Assembly: GCA_039930045.1 (NCBI GenBank)
Contig: JBDSQB010000007.1
Span: 1-64,000 of the forward strand
DNA: 64,000 nucleotides
DNA from: Chthoniobacterales bacterium
Lineage (GTDB): Bacteria > Verrucomicrobiota > Verrucomicrobiia > Chthoniobacterales > DASVRZ01
Reading direction: 5' to 3'
Shown here: in pieces, positions 8,004 to 17,500 of the stretch
Position numbering within the stretch: the stretch's first letter is position 1
Layout: each line of letters starts with the position of its first letter
Position numbers and translations under genes: made by a program
The notes under the pieces: generated by a model
Seen by the model: the letters and a program-made list of their open reading frames with translations, nothing else
What the model was told of the DNA's origin: nothing
Database searches by the model: none

Positions 8004-9563
8004 TTAGAGAGCCTGCGCGGCGATGGTGGCGGCGGTGAAAATGTCGCGCAAGGGCACGCCGGTTTTGTCAGCCAACACGCGGCACGATTCAAACTCCGGT
8101 GCGCGCTGAAGGATGTGGCCGTCGCGTGAGCCGAGTTTGATTCTAACCTCGCCGTAAGCGGTGCTAACATCGCGAAATTCACGGTCCAGAATCACGCGCT
8201 GCTTTTCGCTCATGCGCATTCCAAAGGAAGTCGTCTCGCGAAAGATGAAGTCCTGGATGTTAGTCAGAAGTTCCGCGGTGGTGAGCACGGTGAGAAGAAC
8301 GCCGGGACGATTCTTCTTCATTTGCACCGGAGTTAGATAGCAATCGAGAGCGCCCATTTCCAGCAATCGCCCGACCAGGCTCCCGGTGATTTCGGGGGAG
8401 AGATCGTCGAGGTTGGTCTCGACTTGAATGACTAGCTCACCCGCTAAGTCAGGGCTTTTTTTTTTATCCAAGGTGCCGAGGACGGCGCGCAGGACATTGG
8501 GCCGTGACTCGAGTTTTCGCGTGCCGATGCCGTAGCCGACTTTCTCGACGGTGAGCTCCGGCATGTTGGTGAAGCCGCTGCCAAATTCCGCCACGATCGC
8601 CGCGCCGGTGGGCGTGATAAATTCAAACGGCTCGTCGATCTGCGAGAAGGGGATGCCAGCGAGAATCTCCAAGGTGGCAGTCGAGGGAACGGGGAAACGT
8701 CCATGCGCGCAATTGACCCAGCCTGAGCCATCGAACAATTTCGAGACGATGACCTCCTCGACGCCGAGCGCCTCGATGCCGACGCAGGTGCAAATGATGT
8801 CTGCGATGGAGTCGAGCGCGCCGACTTCGTGAAACGTGACGTCGGCGGGGGCCATGCCGTGGATTTTTCCCTCGGCGACGGCGATGCGCTGGAAGATGGC
8901 GAGGGATTTCTCCTTCACAAAATCGGAGAGCGTGCTGGCGGTGATCAATTCGCGGATTTCGCGATGGCTCCGGCCATGTTCGTGCTCCTCGTGCGAATGC
9001 TCGTGGCCGTGTTCTACGTGATGATCATCGTGGTGGCCGTGCTCGCATTCTGGCCCGTGGACGTGGGGTTCGTGCTCCTCGTGCCCGTATTGGCGGTGAA
9101 CGTGTTCATCGCCATGTCCATGCTGGCAACCCGGACCATGGACGTGAGGCTCCGTTGCCTCGTGATGGTGGTGTTCCTCTTCCTCATGATGATCGTGATG
9201 GCAGCCGGGTCCATGCACGTGGGGCCTCTCCTCGTGGCCGTAAGCCGTCTCGGGCACCGACTCATCGTGACTGTGATCGCAATGCTCTCCGTGCTCATGA
9301 TGATGCTGCTCACAGCCGGGGGTGTGGACGTGTTCCGAGGGTTCATCCTGGGCGTGCGTGTGGGTGGCGCCCTCGTGAATGCCGAACTTGATGCCAGTCA
9401 CATTCTGCCGCGATTGACGCTCGAAATGCATGTGGAAGTCGCCGAGTTCCACTTTGGAAAGCTCCCATTCAAAGGTGGACGGCTGCACTCCGAGATCGGT
9501 CAGCGCGCCGACCATCATGTCGCCGCTGATGCCGGAAAAACAGTCGAGATAGAGGACTTTCAT
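8004..9563 (-). CDS. larC: LarC, nickel-pincer cofactor nickel-insertion protein, with long His-rich insert
   Basis: The N-terminus ([20 protein letters not shown]) and the C-terminal part ([14 protein letters not shown]) identify the LarC family. LarC is a CTP-dependent cyclometallase that inserts nickel into the pincer cofactor of lactate racemase-type enzymes. At 519 residues it is about 100 longer than usual. The excess is an extreme His/Glu-rich stretch (about residues 65-200) with repeated HVHGPGC units, probably storing or delivering nickel. LarB, LarE and LarA are not in the window. The reading frame crosses an A10 run at about residues 367-370, just before the LarC2-like domain. The start overlaps hisA by 4 bases. 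Confidence 0.9.
   Translation of the reverse strand: MKVLYLDCFSGISGDMMVGALTDLGVQPSTFEWELSKVELGDFHMHFERQSRQNVTGIKFGIHEGATHTHAQDEPSEHVHTPGCEQHHHEHGEHCDHSHDESVPETAYGHEERPHVHGPGCHHDHHEEEEHHHHEATEPHVHGPGCQHGHGDEHVHRQYGHEEHEPHVHGPECEHGHHDDHHVEHGHEHSHEEHEHGRSHREIRELITASTLSDFVKEKSLAIFQRIAVAEGKIHGMAPADVTFHEVGALDSIADIICTCVGIEALGVEEVIVSKLFDGSGWVNCAHGRFPVPSTATLEILAGIPFSQIDEPFEFITPTGAAIVAEFGSGFTNMPELTVEKVGYGIGTRKLESRPNVLRAVLGTLDKKKSPDLAGELVIQVETNLDDLSPEITGSLVGRLLEMGALDCYLTPVQMKKNRPGVLLTVLTTAELLTNIQDFIFRETTSFGMRMSEKQRVILDREFRDVSTAYGEVRIKLGSRDGHILQRAPEFESCRVLADKTGVPLRDIFTAATIAAQAL
8456..8465 (-). promoter_or_regulatory. A10 homopolymer, possible slippery site in larC
   Basis: Ten consecutive T on the plus strand (A10 in the larC sense) encode Lys-Lys-Lys in the full-length frame. 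Both alternative frames meet a stop within about four codons after the run. Slippage in either direction would therefore release a protein of about 370 residues ending at the LarC1/LarC2 domain boundary. Slippage itself is inferred, not shown. Confidence 0.45.
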
Positions 9564-10327
9564 AAGATTTCTGTGTGGGTGGCAACGTCGGCGTCGGCGT
9601 CGGCGTCATTATCCGCCGGATCGGCGACGTCCGACAGGGTAAACGCGCCGTCGTAGAGCGCCTTGCCAATGATCACGCCGTGAATGCCGGGGATCTCGCG
9701 CAGCCGGTGAACGTCTGCCGCAGTGCCGACACCGCCGCTGGCGATGAGCTCGCAAGGTGCGGCGGCCAGCATTTCCTGAAGCGCGGGAATGTTGGGCCCG
9801 GTCAACATCCCATCCGTAGCGATGTCGGTGTAGATGATCGTCTGGACTCCCATGTCGATCATTTGGCGGGCGAGTTCCGTGGCCTTGATACCCGAGCCAG
9901 CGGTCCAGCCGCGCAGGGAGACTTCGCCGTCCTTGGCGTCGATCCCGATGGCGATCTGGTCGGCTCCGAAGAGCGAAATGAGGTCGAAAATGAAATCCGG
10001 TGACTCGCAGGCTTTCGTGCCGATGACCACCCGGGAGACTCCGACTTTGAGCGCGGCCTCGATGGCTTTCACCGAGCGCATCCCGCCGCCGAGTTCGCAG
10101 GGAATGCCGACCGCTTCCACGATGGCTTTTACGGAGTTGAGATTGCGATGTTCTCCGGTGAATGCGGCGTCGAGATCGACGATGTGCAGCCAGTCGCCGC
10201 CCTCGGTTTCCCAGCGTTTGGCGAACGCCACGGGGTCGTTGGAATAGACCGTTTTCTGGTCGGCCCGGCCTTGTTTGAGGCGCACGACTTCGCCGCCCAT
10301 GAGATCGATTGCTGGATAAAGTTGCAT
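9560..10327 (-). CDS. hisA: Phosphoribosylformimino-5-aminoimidazole carboxamide ribotide isomerase
   Basis: HisA catalyses the Amadori rearrangement of ProFAR to PRFAR, the fourth step of histidine synthesis, as a (beta/alpha)8 barrel. The start [19 protein letters not shown] carries the catalytic Asp near residue 8. [13 protein letters not shown] supplies the second acid, and [12 protein letters not shown] and [11 protein letters not shown] are the phosphate-binding loops. The last 20 residues form an unusual Asp/Ala-rich tail not found in typical HisA. It starts on the hisH stop (TGATG) and overlaps larC by 4 bases at its end. Confidence 0.95.
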   Translation of the reverse strand: MQLYPAIDLMGGEVVRLKQGRADQKTVYSNDPVAFAKRWETEGGDWLHIVDLDAAFTGEHRNLNSVKAIVEAVGIPCELGGGMRSVKAIEAALKVGVSRVVIGTKACESPDFIFDLISLFGADQIAIGIDAKDGEVSLRGWTAGSGIKATELARQMIDMGVQTIIYTDIATDGMLTGPNIPALQEMLAAAPCELIASGGVGTAADVHRLREIPGIHGVIIGKALYDGAFTLSDVADPADNDADADADVATHTEIL

Positions 10328-10929
10328 CAGACCGATTCCACGAAATTCTGGAGAATGCGCAAGCCATTTGCCTGACTTTTTTCCGGGTGGAATTGGACGC
10401 CGTGGACGTTGTCCTTCGAGGCGGCGGCGGCAAAGGACTCACCATATTCCGTGGTGGCACTGACGACAGACGAGTCGGTGGGTGTGGGAAAAAACGAGTG
10501 CACGAAGAAGACGAACGGGTTCTGCGGCAGCCCTTTCCAGAGCGGCGAGGGCTGCGTTTCGAGGGTGTTCCAGCCGATTTGCGGGATTTTTAACTGTGGC
10601 GTCGAGAAGCGCCGCACCTGTCCAGGGAAGAATCCAAGTCCGCTCACGCCGGGGTTTTCTTCGCTGCCCTCGAAGAGCAGTTGATAGCCCACGCAGATGC
10701 CGAGAAAGGGGCGTCCGGAGTGCAGCCAATCCTGCATCGGCTCCCAGAGGCCGCGGCTCCGGAGGTTCATTGCGCAATCGCCAAAAGCCCCAACGCCGGG
10801 CAGCACGACCGCGTCGTGAGCGCCGAGTTTTTCCGGAGAATCGACCAGCCGGACTTCGGCTCCGATGTGCAGCAATGCCTTCTCCACGGAACGCAAATTT
10901 CCACTGCCGTAATCGATCAACGCAATCAT
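10327..10929 (-). CDS. hisH: Imidazole glycerol phosphate synthase glutaminase subunit
   Basis: This class I glutamine amidotransferase feeds ammonia to HisF to make IGP and AICAR from PRFAR. The nucleophile Cys79 lies in GICVGYQLLFEG (usually GICLGMQ). The His and Glu of the triad are in GVQFHPEKS (about residues 177-185). The length of 200 residues is normal. It is the first gene of a six-gene minus-strand operon whose next gene is hisA. HisF and the other his genes are not in the window. Confidence 0.95.
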   Translation of the reverse strand: MIALIDYGSGNLRSVEKALLHIGAEVRLVDSPEKLGAHDAVVLPGVGAFGDCAMNLRSRGLWEPMQDWLHSGRPFLGICVGYQLLFEGSEENPGVSGLGFFPGQVRRFSTPQLKIPQIGWNTLETQPSPLWKGLPQNPFVFFVHSFFPTPTDSSVVSATTEYGESFAAAASKDNVHGVQFHPEKSQANGLRILQNFVESV

Positions 10930-11004
10930 GCGCGCAACCTAGCATTCGTTCTCGCGCCCCGGCAAGCGATGTCTCGGAACCGATGGGCCGGTTGCAATTT
11001 CCCC

Positions 11005-11034
11005 TTGCGAACTCCACTGGCGAAGGTTACACCT
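11005..11034 (+). promoter_or_regulatory. Possible sigma-70 promoter of tRNA-Lys
   Basis: TTGCGA is followed about 18 bases later by TACACC-like sequence, roughly 20 bases before the tRNA 5' end. The -10 match is weak, so this is a tentative call based on position. Confidence 0.25.
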
Positions 11035-11050
11035 TTACCCCGCCAAAAAC

Positions 11051-11123
11051 GGGACGTTAGCTCAATTGGTAGAGCATGCGACTCTTAATCGCCAGGTTCC
11101 GGGTTCGAGCCCCGGACGTCCCA
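11051..11123 (+). tRNA. tRNA-Lys (anticodon CTT)
   Basis: A full cloverleaf can be drawn: acceptor GGGACGT with ACGTCCC, D-arm GCTC/GAGC with loop AATTGGTA, anticodon loop CTCTTAA giving CTT, and T-arm CCGGG/CCCGG with loop TTCGAGC. The discriminator is A and CCA is not encoded. The outermost anticodon-stem pair is a T-C mismatch. The D-arm region contains one GTTAG word. Confidence 0.93.
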
Positions 11124-11152
11124 CTTTTAGCATCGTTCCTAACTCGTCTTGG

Positions 11153-12409
11153 TTACGGTGCAATGTTCACGTTAAAAGGCGCGAAGATCGTTTTTCCATC
11201 GATTACGACCTGGCAATACAAGCGCAGGAAACCTGCCTTTGGCGGATAGAACTTGAAGTCGAGCGAAGCGCCGCCGCGTGACTCTGGATTCAAAATTTCC
11301 GGTCCGGCGGGATGCAGGTGAACGACCGTGCGGTAGTCGTCGTAGAAACCAACCAGATGCGCAAAGGCGTTCATCACTGGCTCCAATTTAGCCACGGGCT
11401 GGCCTTGCGCATCGCTCACGCTCACCTGGAGCGCAGACACTTGTTGCGCGCGGACTGGAGTTGCATTGGAATCCCCGATAGTGAGTTGGAAACGGAACCC
11501 GCCGCTGGAGGAGGTGAAGGTGCTGTCGTGGGTGGTCGCCGGTTTGCTGGCACTGGTTCCGGCGAGATCGCAGAAAGTGTATTCCTGCACGCCGTTTTCC
11601 GCAGGAGTGAGATCGGCAAAAATCCGGTAGCTTTGGCTGGTCGCAGGCGTGAAAGAAAAAGCGTATTCCCCAGGCGTGCCGGTGGAGACCGGATGCTCGT
11701 GATGGTAGTCCTCCAGTGCGGGATCGATGACTAACAAATGAATCCGCTGCGTGTGCATCACGGTTAGATCTTCCGGTAGAACCGGGGAGCCGTCGCGCTT
11801 GGTTAGAAGAATGCGGACGTGGGACTCAGAGCCGGCTGCCAGGGGTTTGTCAGCAGTGGCCTGAATCTGAATCGACGGCTCACCAGGCGGCACATAGACA
11901 AAGCTGTAGGGAATGCGGCGCTGCACCAGGCTCATGCCACATTTCTCACAGAGAGTCTTCGCGTCTGGACTGCAAAAATCCGGGTGCATCGGACAAAAAT
12001 AGATGTCGCAGTTAGTTATTTTCGGATCATAGGCCGCCGCCATTTGACTCAAAGTCGAACGCAGATTTTCGAAGGTGCTGCGCGCGAAAACCTTGTCGCC
12101 TGTGACACTTGCCTGAGCCAGAGAGCTAACGGAGATGGCCGCCTTCACCGATTCGCTGGCGATCTTCTGATCCGGCAATGCAGCCAGGGCACGCAAGGCC
12201 GGACTGCAGAGGGAAATCTGGTCTGGCACCTCCGCCAGACGATCCTCCTGGAGGAGCCGGGCCACATTGCTAGTACTAAGCCGAATCACGTTCCAGGCTT
12301 CCGCTGCGGTGCGTGGATTCAGCACGCTCTCCGGCAGTGCGACATGAGCTTGCCCAGATAGAATTCCGAGTAACAGCGCTGCCAATGTTGGCAAGAATCG
12401 CCGTGTCAT
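11153..12409 (-). CDS. Secreted protein with heavy-metal-binding domain
   Basis: The start at 12409 overlaps the upstream stop (TGATG) and gives an N-terminal signal peptide (RRFLPTLAALLLGILSGQA). The middle (about residues 135-170) contains a heavy-metal-binding-domain signature: YFCPMHPD, then CEKCGM, as found in copper and cation efflux proteins. After it come beta-rich segments with several His motifs (MHTQRIHLLVIDP, EDYHHEHPV, VVHLHPAGPE) that resemble FixH/YtkA-like periplasmic domains. A periplasmic metal-binding role is likely, but the metal and partners are not shown. It is the last gene of the DUF1800/DUF1501 operon. No efflux pump is nearby. Confidence 0.7.
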   Translation of the reverse strand: MTRRFLPTLAALLLGILSGQAHVALPESVLNPRTAAEAWNVIRLSTSNVARLLQEDRLAEVPDQISLCSPALRALAALPDQKIASESVKAAISVSSLAQASVTGDKVFARSTFENLRSTLSQMAAAYDPKITNCDIYFCPMHPDFCSPDAKTLCEKCGMSLVQRRIPYSFVYVPPGEPSIQIQATADKPLAAGSESHVRILLTKRDGSPVLPEDLTVMHTQRIHLLVIDPALEDYHHEHPVSTGTPGEYAFSFTPATSQSYRIFADLTPAENGVQEYTFCDLAGTSASKPATTHDSTFTSSSGGFRFQLTIGDSNATPVRAQQVSALQVSVSDAQGQPVAKLEPVMNAFAHLVGFYDDYRTVVHLHPAGPEILNPESRGGASLDFKFYPPKAGFLRLYCQVVIDGKTIFAPFNVNIAP

Positions 12410-12954
12410 CAGCGAACCATTTCGTCGTCGTCGTTCCACATGATTTTGTCTGCCCCTGCGGAGAGCACTTCCATAGTGTCCTTGCTCAACTGATGAAAAA
12501 AATAGGGTGTGCCCCAGCGATCCACGAGTTCGCCATTCTTATTCAACTCCGACCCTTCCGGCGGACCCAGTCTGGCTTGCCGGGGGTTGCCTCCGTTGAG
12601 CGCGGCCATGATTTCGGAGTTGGTGCCAACGGGGTTTTCTCCCATGAGTGTGTGGTAGTCGGTGATCATGTGGCGAACCTTGTCCAAGTCGATCTGCGCC
12701 ATTTGTTTTGGAGTTAGAACGGAAGCAGGTGTGCTGCTGGTCTGCGTTGCAGCAACGACCGGCACTTTCTTTGTTTCGGGTTTGGCTGTAGCCAGTGAAT
12801 CTTGCGATGTGGAGAGAATAGGAGAACTCTTCGAAGTGAGTGCAGTCTCTTTAGAAGGCGACTTGTTAAGCTGTGCTTTTTGCGAAGTTAGAAATAGGAA
12901 AATCGCCAACACTAGCGCCGCAAAGACCAACAGGAGTTTTGTGGGTTTCTTCAT
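12409..12954 (-). CDS. Membrane-anchored protein with type II secretion GspG-like C-terminal segment
   Basis: This 181-residue protein has an N-terminal anchor (LLLVFAALVLAIFLFL), a Ser/Thr/Lys-rich linker, and a C-terminal region VDRWGTPYFFHQLSKDTMEV ending in ADKIMWNDDDEMV. The tail is like the C-terminal domain of GspG-type pseudopilins, where the Asp cluster binds calcium. There is no prepilin cleavage motif at the start, so it is not a standard pseudopilin. It sits between the DUF1501 gene and the metal-binding protein, coupled to the latter by TGATG. Its role is unknown. Confidence 0.6.
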   Translation of the reverse strand: MKKPTKLLLVFAALVLAIFLFLTSQKAQLNKSPSKETALTSKSSPILSTSQDSLATAKPETKKVPVVAATQTSSTPASVLTPKQMAQIDLDKVRHMITDYHTLMGENPVGTNSEIMAALNGGNPRQARLGPPEGSELNKNGELVDRWGTPYFFHQLSKDTMEVLSAGADKIMWNDDDEMVR

Positions 12955-12969
12955 GATGCTAACAAATTC

Positions 12970-14526
12970 CTAGCCCATGAATCCCAAGTCTGGAGCTGAG
13001 AAACGGTCCAGGTTAGGAAACACCGTGCTCATGTGGGTATCGTCCACGCCAAACCATCTGGCCATGGTGGCGGCAAACTGATCCACGGAAGTCGTCGGAA
13101 TCCATCGGCCTGTGCTGGTATCATCGGGTCCACCGACTACCAGAGCGGGGAATTTTCCGTAGGAGCGCTGGCCGCGAACGGCTCCGCCTAACACCAGGTG
13201 ATGACTCCCCCAGCCATGATCGCTGCCGAGGCTGTTGCTGGGCAGAGTGCGCCCAAAGTCGCTCGCGGTGAAGGCGGTGACGCGTTTCTCAAAATCCGCG
13301 TCGCCATACTGTGCGCCAATTTGAATCATGGCATTTTGAAAGGCGTTTAGACCCTGGCTGAGTTCGGCAAAAAGATTGGCCTGCGCACCAATGATCACCT
13401 TGGCATTGTTAACTGTGCTGCTTCCGGAATTGTTAGTCTGGCCCGTGTGCAAATCGTATCCGCCCACCTGGACAAAAAATACTTGGCGCTTCATTCCCAA
13501 GCCGCCCGCTGCCGCAGATCGCTGACCGGCCTCGATGATTTTGGCGACCATCTTTAACTGCGACATCAAGCTCGATGCAAAGGTGGCACCTCCATTGGGC
13601 ACGGTGACAGTCGTTGGAAACGAACTCCAGGCCGATGCGAGTTGGGTATTGTTGAGAGACGTTGTTAGTCCCGTGCCGCTGGCCAGGGCATGCTCCAGGG
13701 CCAGTGCATAGTTTTCCGTGAGCATGTTTTGCTGCACCTTGTCGATTCCTAACAATGCGTTGAGCGTGCTTGTTCGCGCAGCCTGCGCGCTGGCCGGGCC
13801 GAGGGCGCTATTCAAGGAAACCACTCCGCTGCTGGAGACGGAGTATTGCTGCACCGTGCCGCCGACTTCGAAAGTATTGGCCCCTGCTAGGGAAACGCAC
13901 ATCGAGAGGACGCTGTTGGCACCATTCTTTGGATTGTAAGTATCCAGAAGATCGGCGCAGCGACCACCCCAGCCGGTGGTGGGAGCCCGATCGGGAATCG
14001 ACGTCTGCCATTGCACCTGCTGGTCCGCATGGGAGAAGAGCTGGGGCGGCAGCGCGACGGACTTGGCTTTGTATTGCGCCTTCGTAACGGGATAAACCAG
14101 CGTGCCGACGTTGAAGATCGAAGCTAGTTTTCCACTATTGAACAACCTCTGAAGATCGGGGCATGCAGGATGAATTCCATAGGTGTGTCCATCATTGGTT
14201 AGGTTGTTGAGAGGCAGGGCCGTGGCTCCACTGCCATCGGTGTTAGGAATGGCGAGAGAAGGCGTGCGGATCGAGGCGTAGTTGGCATACTCCGATGGTA
14301 TGGTCGGGATGAAGAGATTGTTAGAATCGTTGCCGCCGTTCAGGAAGACGCAGATGAGCGCCTTGTAGTCGGTGATGGTGGAAGCCGACTGCGCCATCGC
14401 CGAGTTGATAAAGCGCAAGTCGCGAATGGTGTTGGAAAGAGCTGCGGTGCCCACGGCTGCGCACAAAGCCTGTCTAATAAAACCGCGCCGAGTCGTGCGA
14501 AGTGATGGGTAGTCTTGAGGTCTCAT
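12970..14526 (-). CDS. DUF1501 family protein, Tat-exported
   Basis: The N-terminus has a twin-arginine signal (TTRRGFIRQALCAAVGTAAL). The body shows DUF1501 features: ALICVFLNGGNDSNNLF early, QVGGYDLHTGQTNN in the middle, and DFGRTLPSNSLGSDHGWGSH near the end. These resemble the metal-binding core of the alkaline-phosphatase superfamily. The length of 518 residues is typical. DUF1501 genes commonly lie next to DUF1800 genes in Verrucomicrobiota and Planctomycetota, as here with a 19-base gap. The biochemical function of the pair is not established. Confidence 0.88.
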   Translation of the reverse strand: MRPQDYPSLRTTRRGFIRQALCAAVGTAALSNTIRDLRFINSAMAQSASTITDYKALICVFLNGGNDSNNLFIPTIPSEYANYASIRTPSLAIPNTDGSGATALPLNNLTNDGHTYGIHPACPDLQRLFNSGKLASIFNVGTLVYPVTKAQYKAKSVALPPQLFSHADQQVQWQTSIPDRAPTTGWGGRCADLLDTYNPKNGANSVLSMCVSLAGANTFEVGGTVQQYSVSSSGVVSLNSALGPASAQAARTSTLNALLGIDKVQQNMLTENYALALEHALASGTGLTTSLNNTQLASAWSSFPTTVTVPNGGATFASSLMSQLKMVAKIIEAGQRSAAAGGLGMKRQVFFVQVGGYDLHTGQTNNSGSSTVNNAKVIIGAQANLFAELSQGLNAFQNAMIQIGAQYGDADFEKRVTAFTASDFGRTLPSNSLGSDHGWGSHHLVLGGAVRGQRSYGKFPALVVGGPDDTSTGRWIPTTSVDQFAATMARWFGVDDTHMSTVFPNLDRFSAPDLGFMG

Positions 14527-14544
14527 GGCGCGGCAGAGTTGGAG

Positions 14545-17500
14545 TTATTTCTGAATGGCGTATTCGGGCGAAACAAGGATGAGTTGCACAGCGGTACGAA
14601 CTTTGTCGCGTGCGCTCGTAGTCGGAAGACTAGGAGCGGACGGAGGGGAAGTGGTGGTTCCGGTGGCAGTCGTGGTTGGTGGAAACGAAGTGGTGTTGTT
14701 GAGGAAGGCGATGATGACGTCCTTGGAACTCTGGGTAAGCATTCCACCCGTCAGAATGTCGCCCAGCTTATTCACGAGCGCGGTCGCATCCACCGTGGTG
14801 GTTGTGGTGCTGGTTACTTTCGTTCCAGAGGTAGTAGAGGTGGTGCTTACACTAACATAGGGGGCCGTCATGTAAGAGCCAAGATCGAGATTGATGGATC
14901 CGCTTTTGAAGCTGCTCAGACCATTTGTGTTAGCAGAGCTTAAAATCGTGGAGGAGATCGTGTTTGTGAGATTCACAATGTTAGTATCCGTGGTCAATTG
15001 GAACTCCGGCGTGGTGACGTGATTGGCGGAAAGGCTGCCGGGGTATTGGTAGTCGGGATAGAAGTAGTTGAATACAGTCGGCGCGTTCAGCGGCGTTTGT
15101 CCGATCAAGGCATTGGTATTGCCCATGTCGAATTTACTGGCCCCCAAGCTCACATTTCCCGAGCGAACCAAAGGCGGGGGAGCCAGTGGATAAATCGTGC
15201 ACGGCTGGTTGGTTTCTGCCTCGTAAACAGTCGAGTTGGAAACTGTAAACTTTCGTTCATCTATGATCCCGCTGACTACAAACTCAGCATCCGCCAGTTT
15301 AGTCAGACTAGTTTGCAGTTGGAAATGATCGCCCACATTCACATTGCTGTTGTAGCTAGTCGTCACGGTAAGCGTGCTTCCGGTGGAGTTGGTCACAGTG
15401 TAATAACCGGTCGCCTTGGGCATGATGACAGTTCCGCTGACAGCCGCAGTCGGGGCGGCGTCGGTCGTGATCGTAAAGTGACTGGCATCTGGCACACTCG
15501 CCACAAGATAGATCCCTTCAGGAACGCTGCTGCCGGAGATGAATTTTAAGTAAACCTTTTCGCCGACAGGTGGTCCGCTTGTGTTGATTGTTAGAGTATT
15601 GGAGTTGGCTGCTTGTGAGTAACCAACGTTAGACAAGCCGGAGGCAGTCACCGCAAAAGTGTTGGCGGTCGGCGCTGGAGTGGAAAGGACCGTATAGCTG
15701 CCCGACGACGGATTGCTCGTGGGTGCCACTGGAGGATTCCCTGTGGTGTTGGCGCTGAAGTCCAGGCCGACGGCGTCGCCTCCGCTAAGACGGTGCGGCT
15801 GGTTGGTGGTAACGGTGACGACCGACGTTCCCGATTCGCTGTAAGTGCCGCTGTTTGCAACAAAAGGAAATGTGCGGGCAGGTCCGGTGATTCTGAGCAG
15901 CGGTTCGCGTTGCTTTCCCCAAGTGTTGGATGCCTGTGCCAAGGCGGCATCGCGAGCCTCACCATCGAGCAGAATGGCCCGAACAACCGCGGCAAGATTT
16001 CCTCGAGTGTGGCTTGGGGATGCGTCGTCATTGAAGACTTGGACGACGCGCTGGAGATAGGCCGGGCTCGGATGGCTGGCGACGAGTCGCTGGATGAGTT
16101 GGCGGCAGATGTAAGGGCCGGTGTTGGGATGATAGAAAATACTGTCCAGCGTACTCTCCAGATCCTGGGTTCCATAGCTATCGTAGAGAGCGGTGCTGGG
16201 GTCGGCCTGCGAGCCAGCGACGGGAGCGCCAGTCGGATTATAGCCGGAAGCAGCCGGAAGCACGACGTTGTCCAGCAAGGTTTTGGTGCCGAGTTCGTGG
16301 TATTTTTTTACCATCACCATCGGAGCGGTGAAGTTGGATGGGGGAGAGAAACTATTTGGCAACTGACCATTGGTCTGGAGGGCTTGGTTCCAGTTCCAGC
16401 CGGTAAAGACACGGGCAAATCCATTGGTGATGACGCCCTGATCGTAGGTCGGCACCAGATTGCCCTGAGAGTCGAGCACAAGGGAACCGTCGGGCCAGAG
16501 ACGATTGAGTCCGATGGAGAAAAGCTGCATGATCTCGCGGGCGTAGTTTTCATTGGGATGATAACCCGTGGCGAGATTGCCTGGAGCATTGCCCTGCATG
16601 TTCAACCAAAAACCCATTGTCGGATGAAGCGTGACGGCCTTGAGCAGATCGCGGAAGTTACCAAATGCGTTGTCTGCGAGAGTATCGTAATACGAGGCGA
16701 GGCCATCCGCATGGATAGCCAAAGTCTGGCTGGTATCGGAAACAACGAGTATCTGGCTCAGGGCAAAAGCCATGCGCTGGCGCAACTGGTCCGGCGCGAA
16801 GACAGCGGCCCGCCACCAGGCGTTATCCACCGTGGTGCTTGCGTAGGGATTGCTGGCGATTCTGGCCGCCTGTGCCTGCACGTCGGGAAGGAGATGAGTG
16901 GCAGGCAATGTGAGTTGGTTAGATATCCAGCCGTCGTATCCGCCGCTCTTCACAATGGCCATGTCGGACGGCGCAGCCCCGAAGGCGGCTTGGTTTAAGA
17001 AACGCGCAGCTCCGGCATCCGTGGAATGATCATCTGTGAAACTAGGATCTGGCACCGGGACAGGTGCTTTCTGCGAGCCTTTGACCAAGGAGAGAAATCC
17101 ACGGATTTCACCAGAGGGATAATTCACCGTGTGGACATTCAGATACGCCAGACCCTGCTGAATGGCCGACACAATCTGGGCGGCTGTGTAGATCCCCGAA
17201 TCCGTGATATTCCAAATATAGCCTCCGTCCTCAGTGATGAGTTCCGGATGGAATTTATCCATGTCATCCAGATCGAAAACAATCTGGCCGCTGCTGGAAT
17301 GATCCGACGCGATATGAATGTGATACGCCGTGCGTGGCGAGGAGAGTCCACTGTAATTGAAGTGAAGAATAGCCTGAGCATTGCCTGGCATCATTCTCAG
17401 ATTGGCGGAACCAGTCGCCGTGGTGGCGGCAGAACCTTGCGGCGAGAGATTGGTGACGTAAAGATCACCCTCTGCCCCCACGGTTGTGGGATAGCCATAC

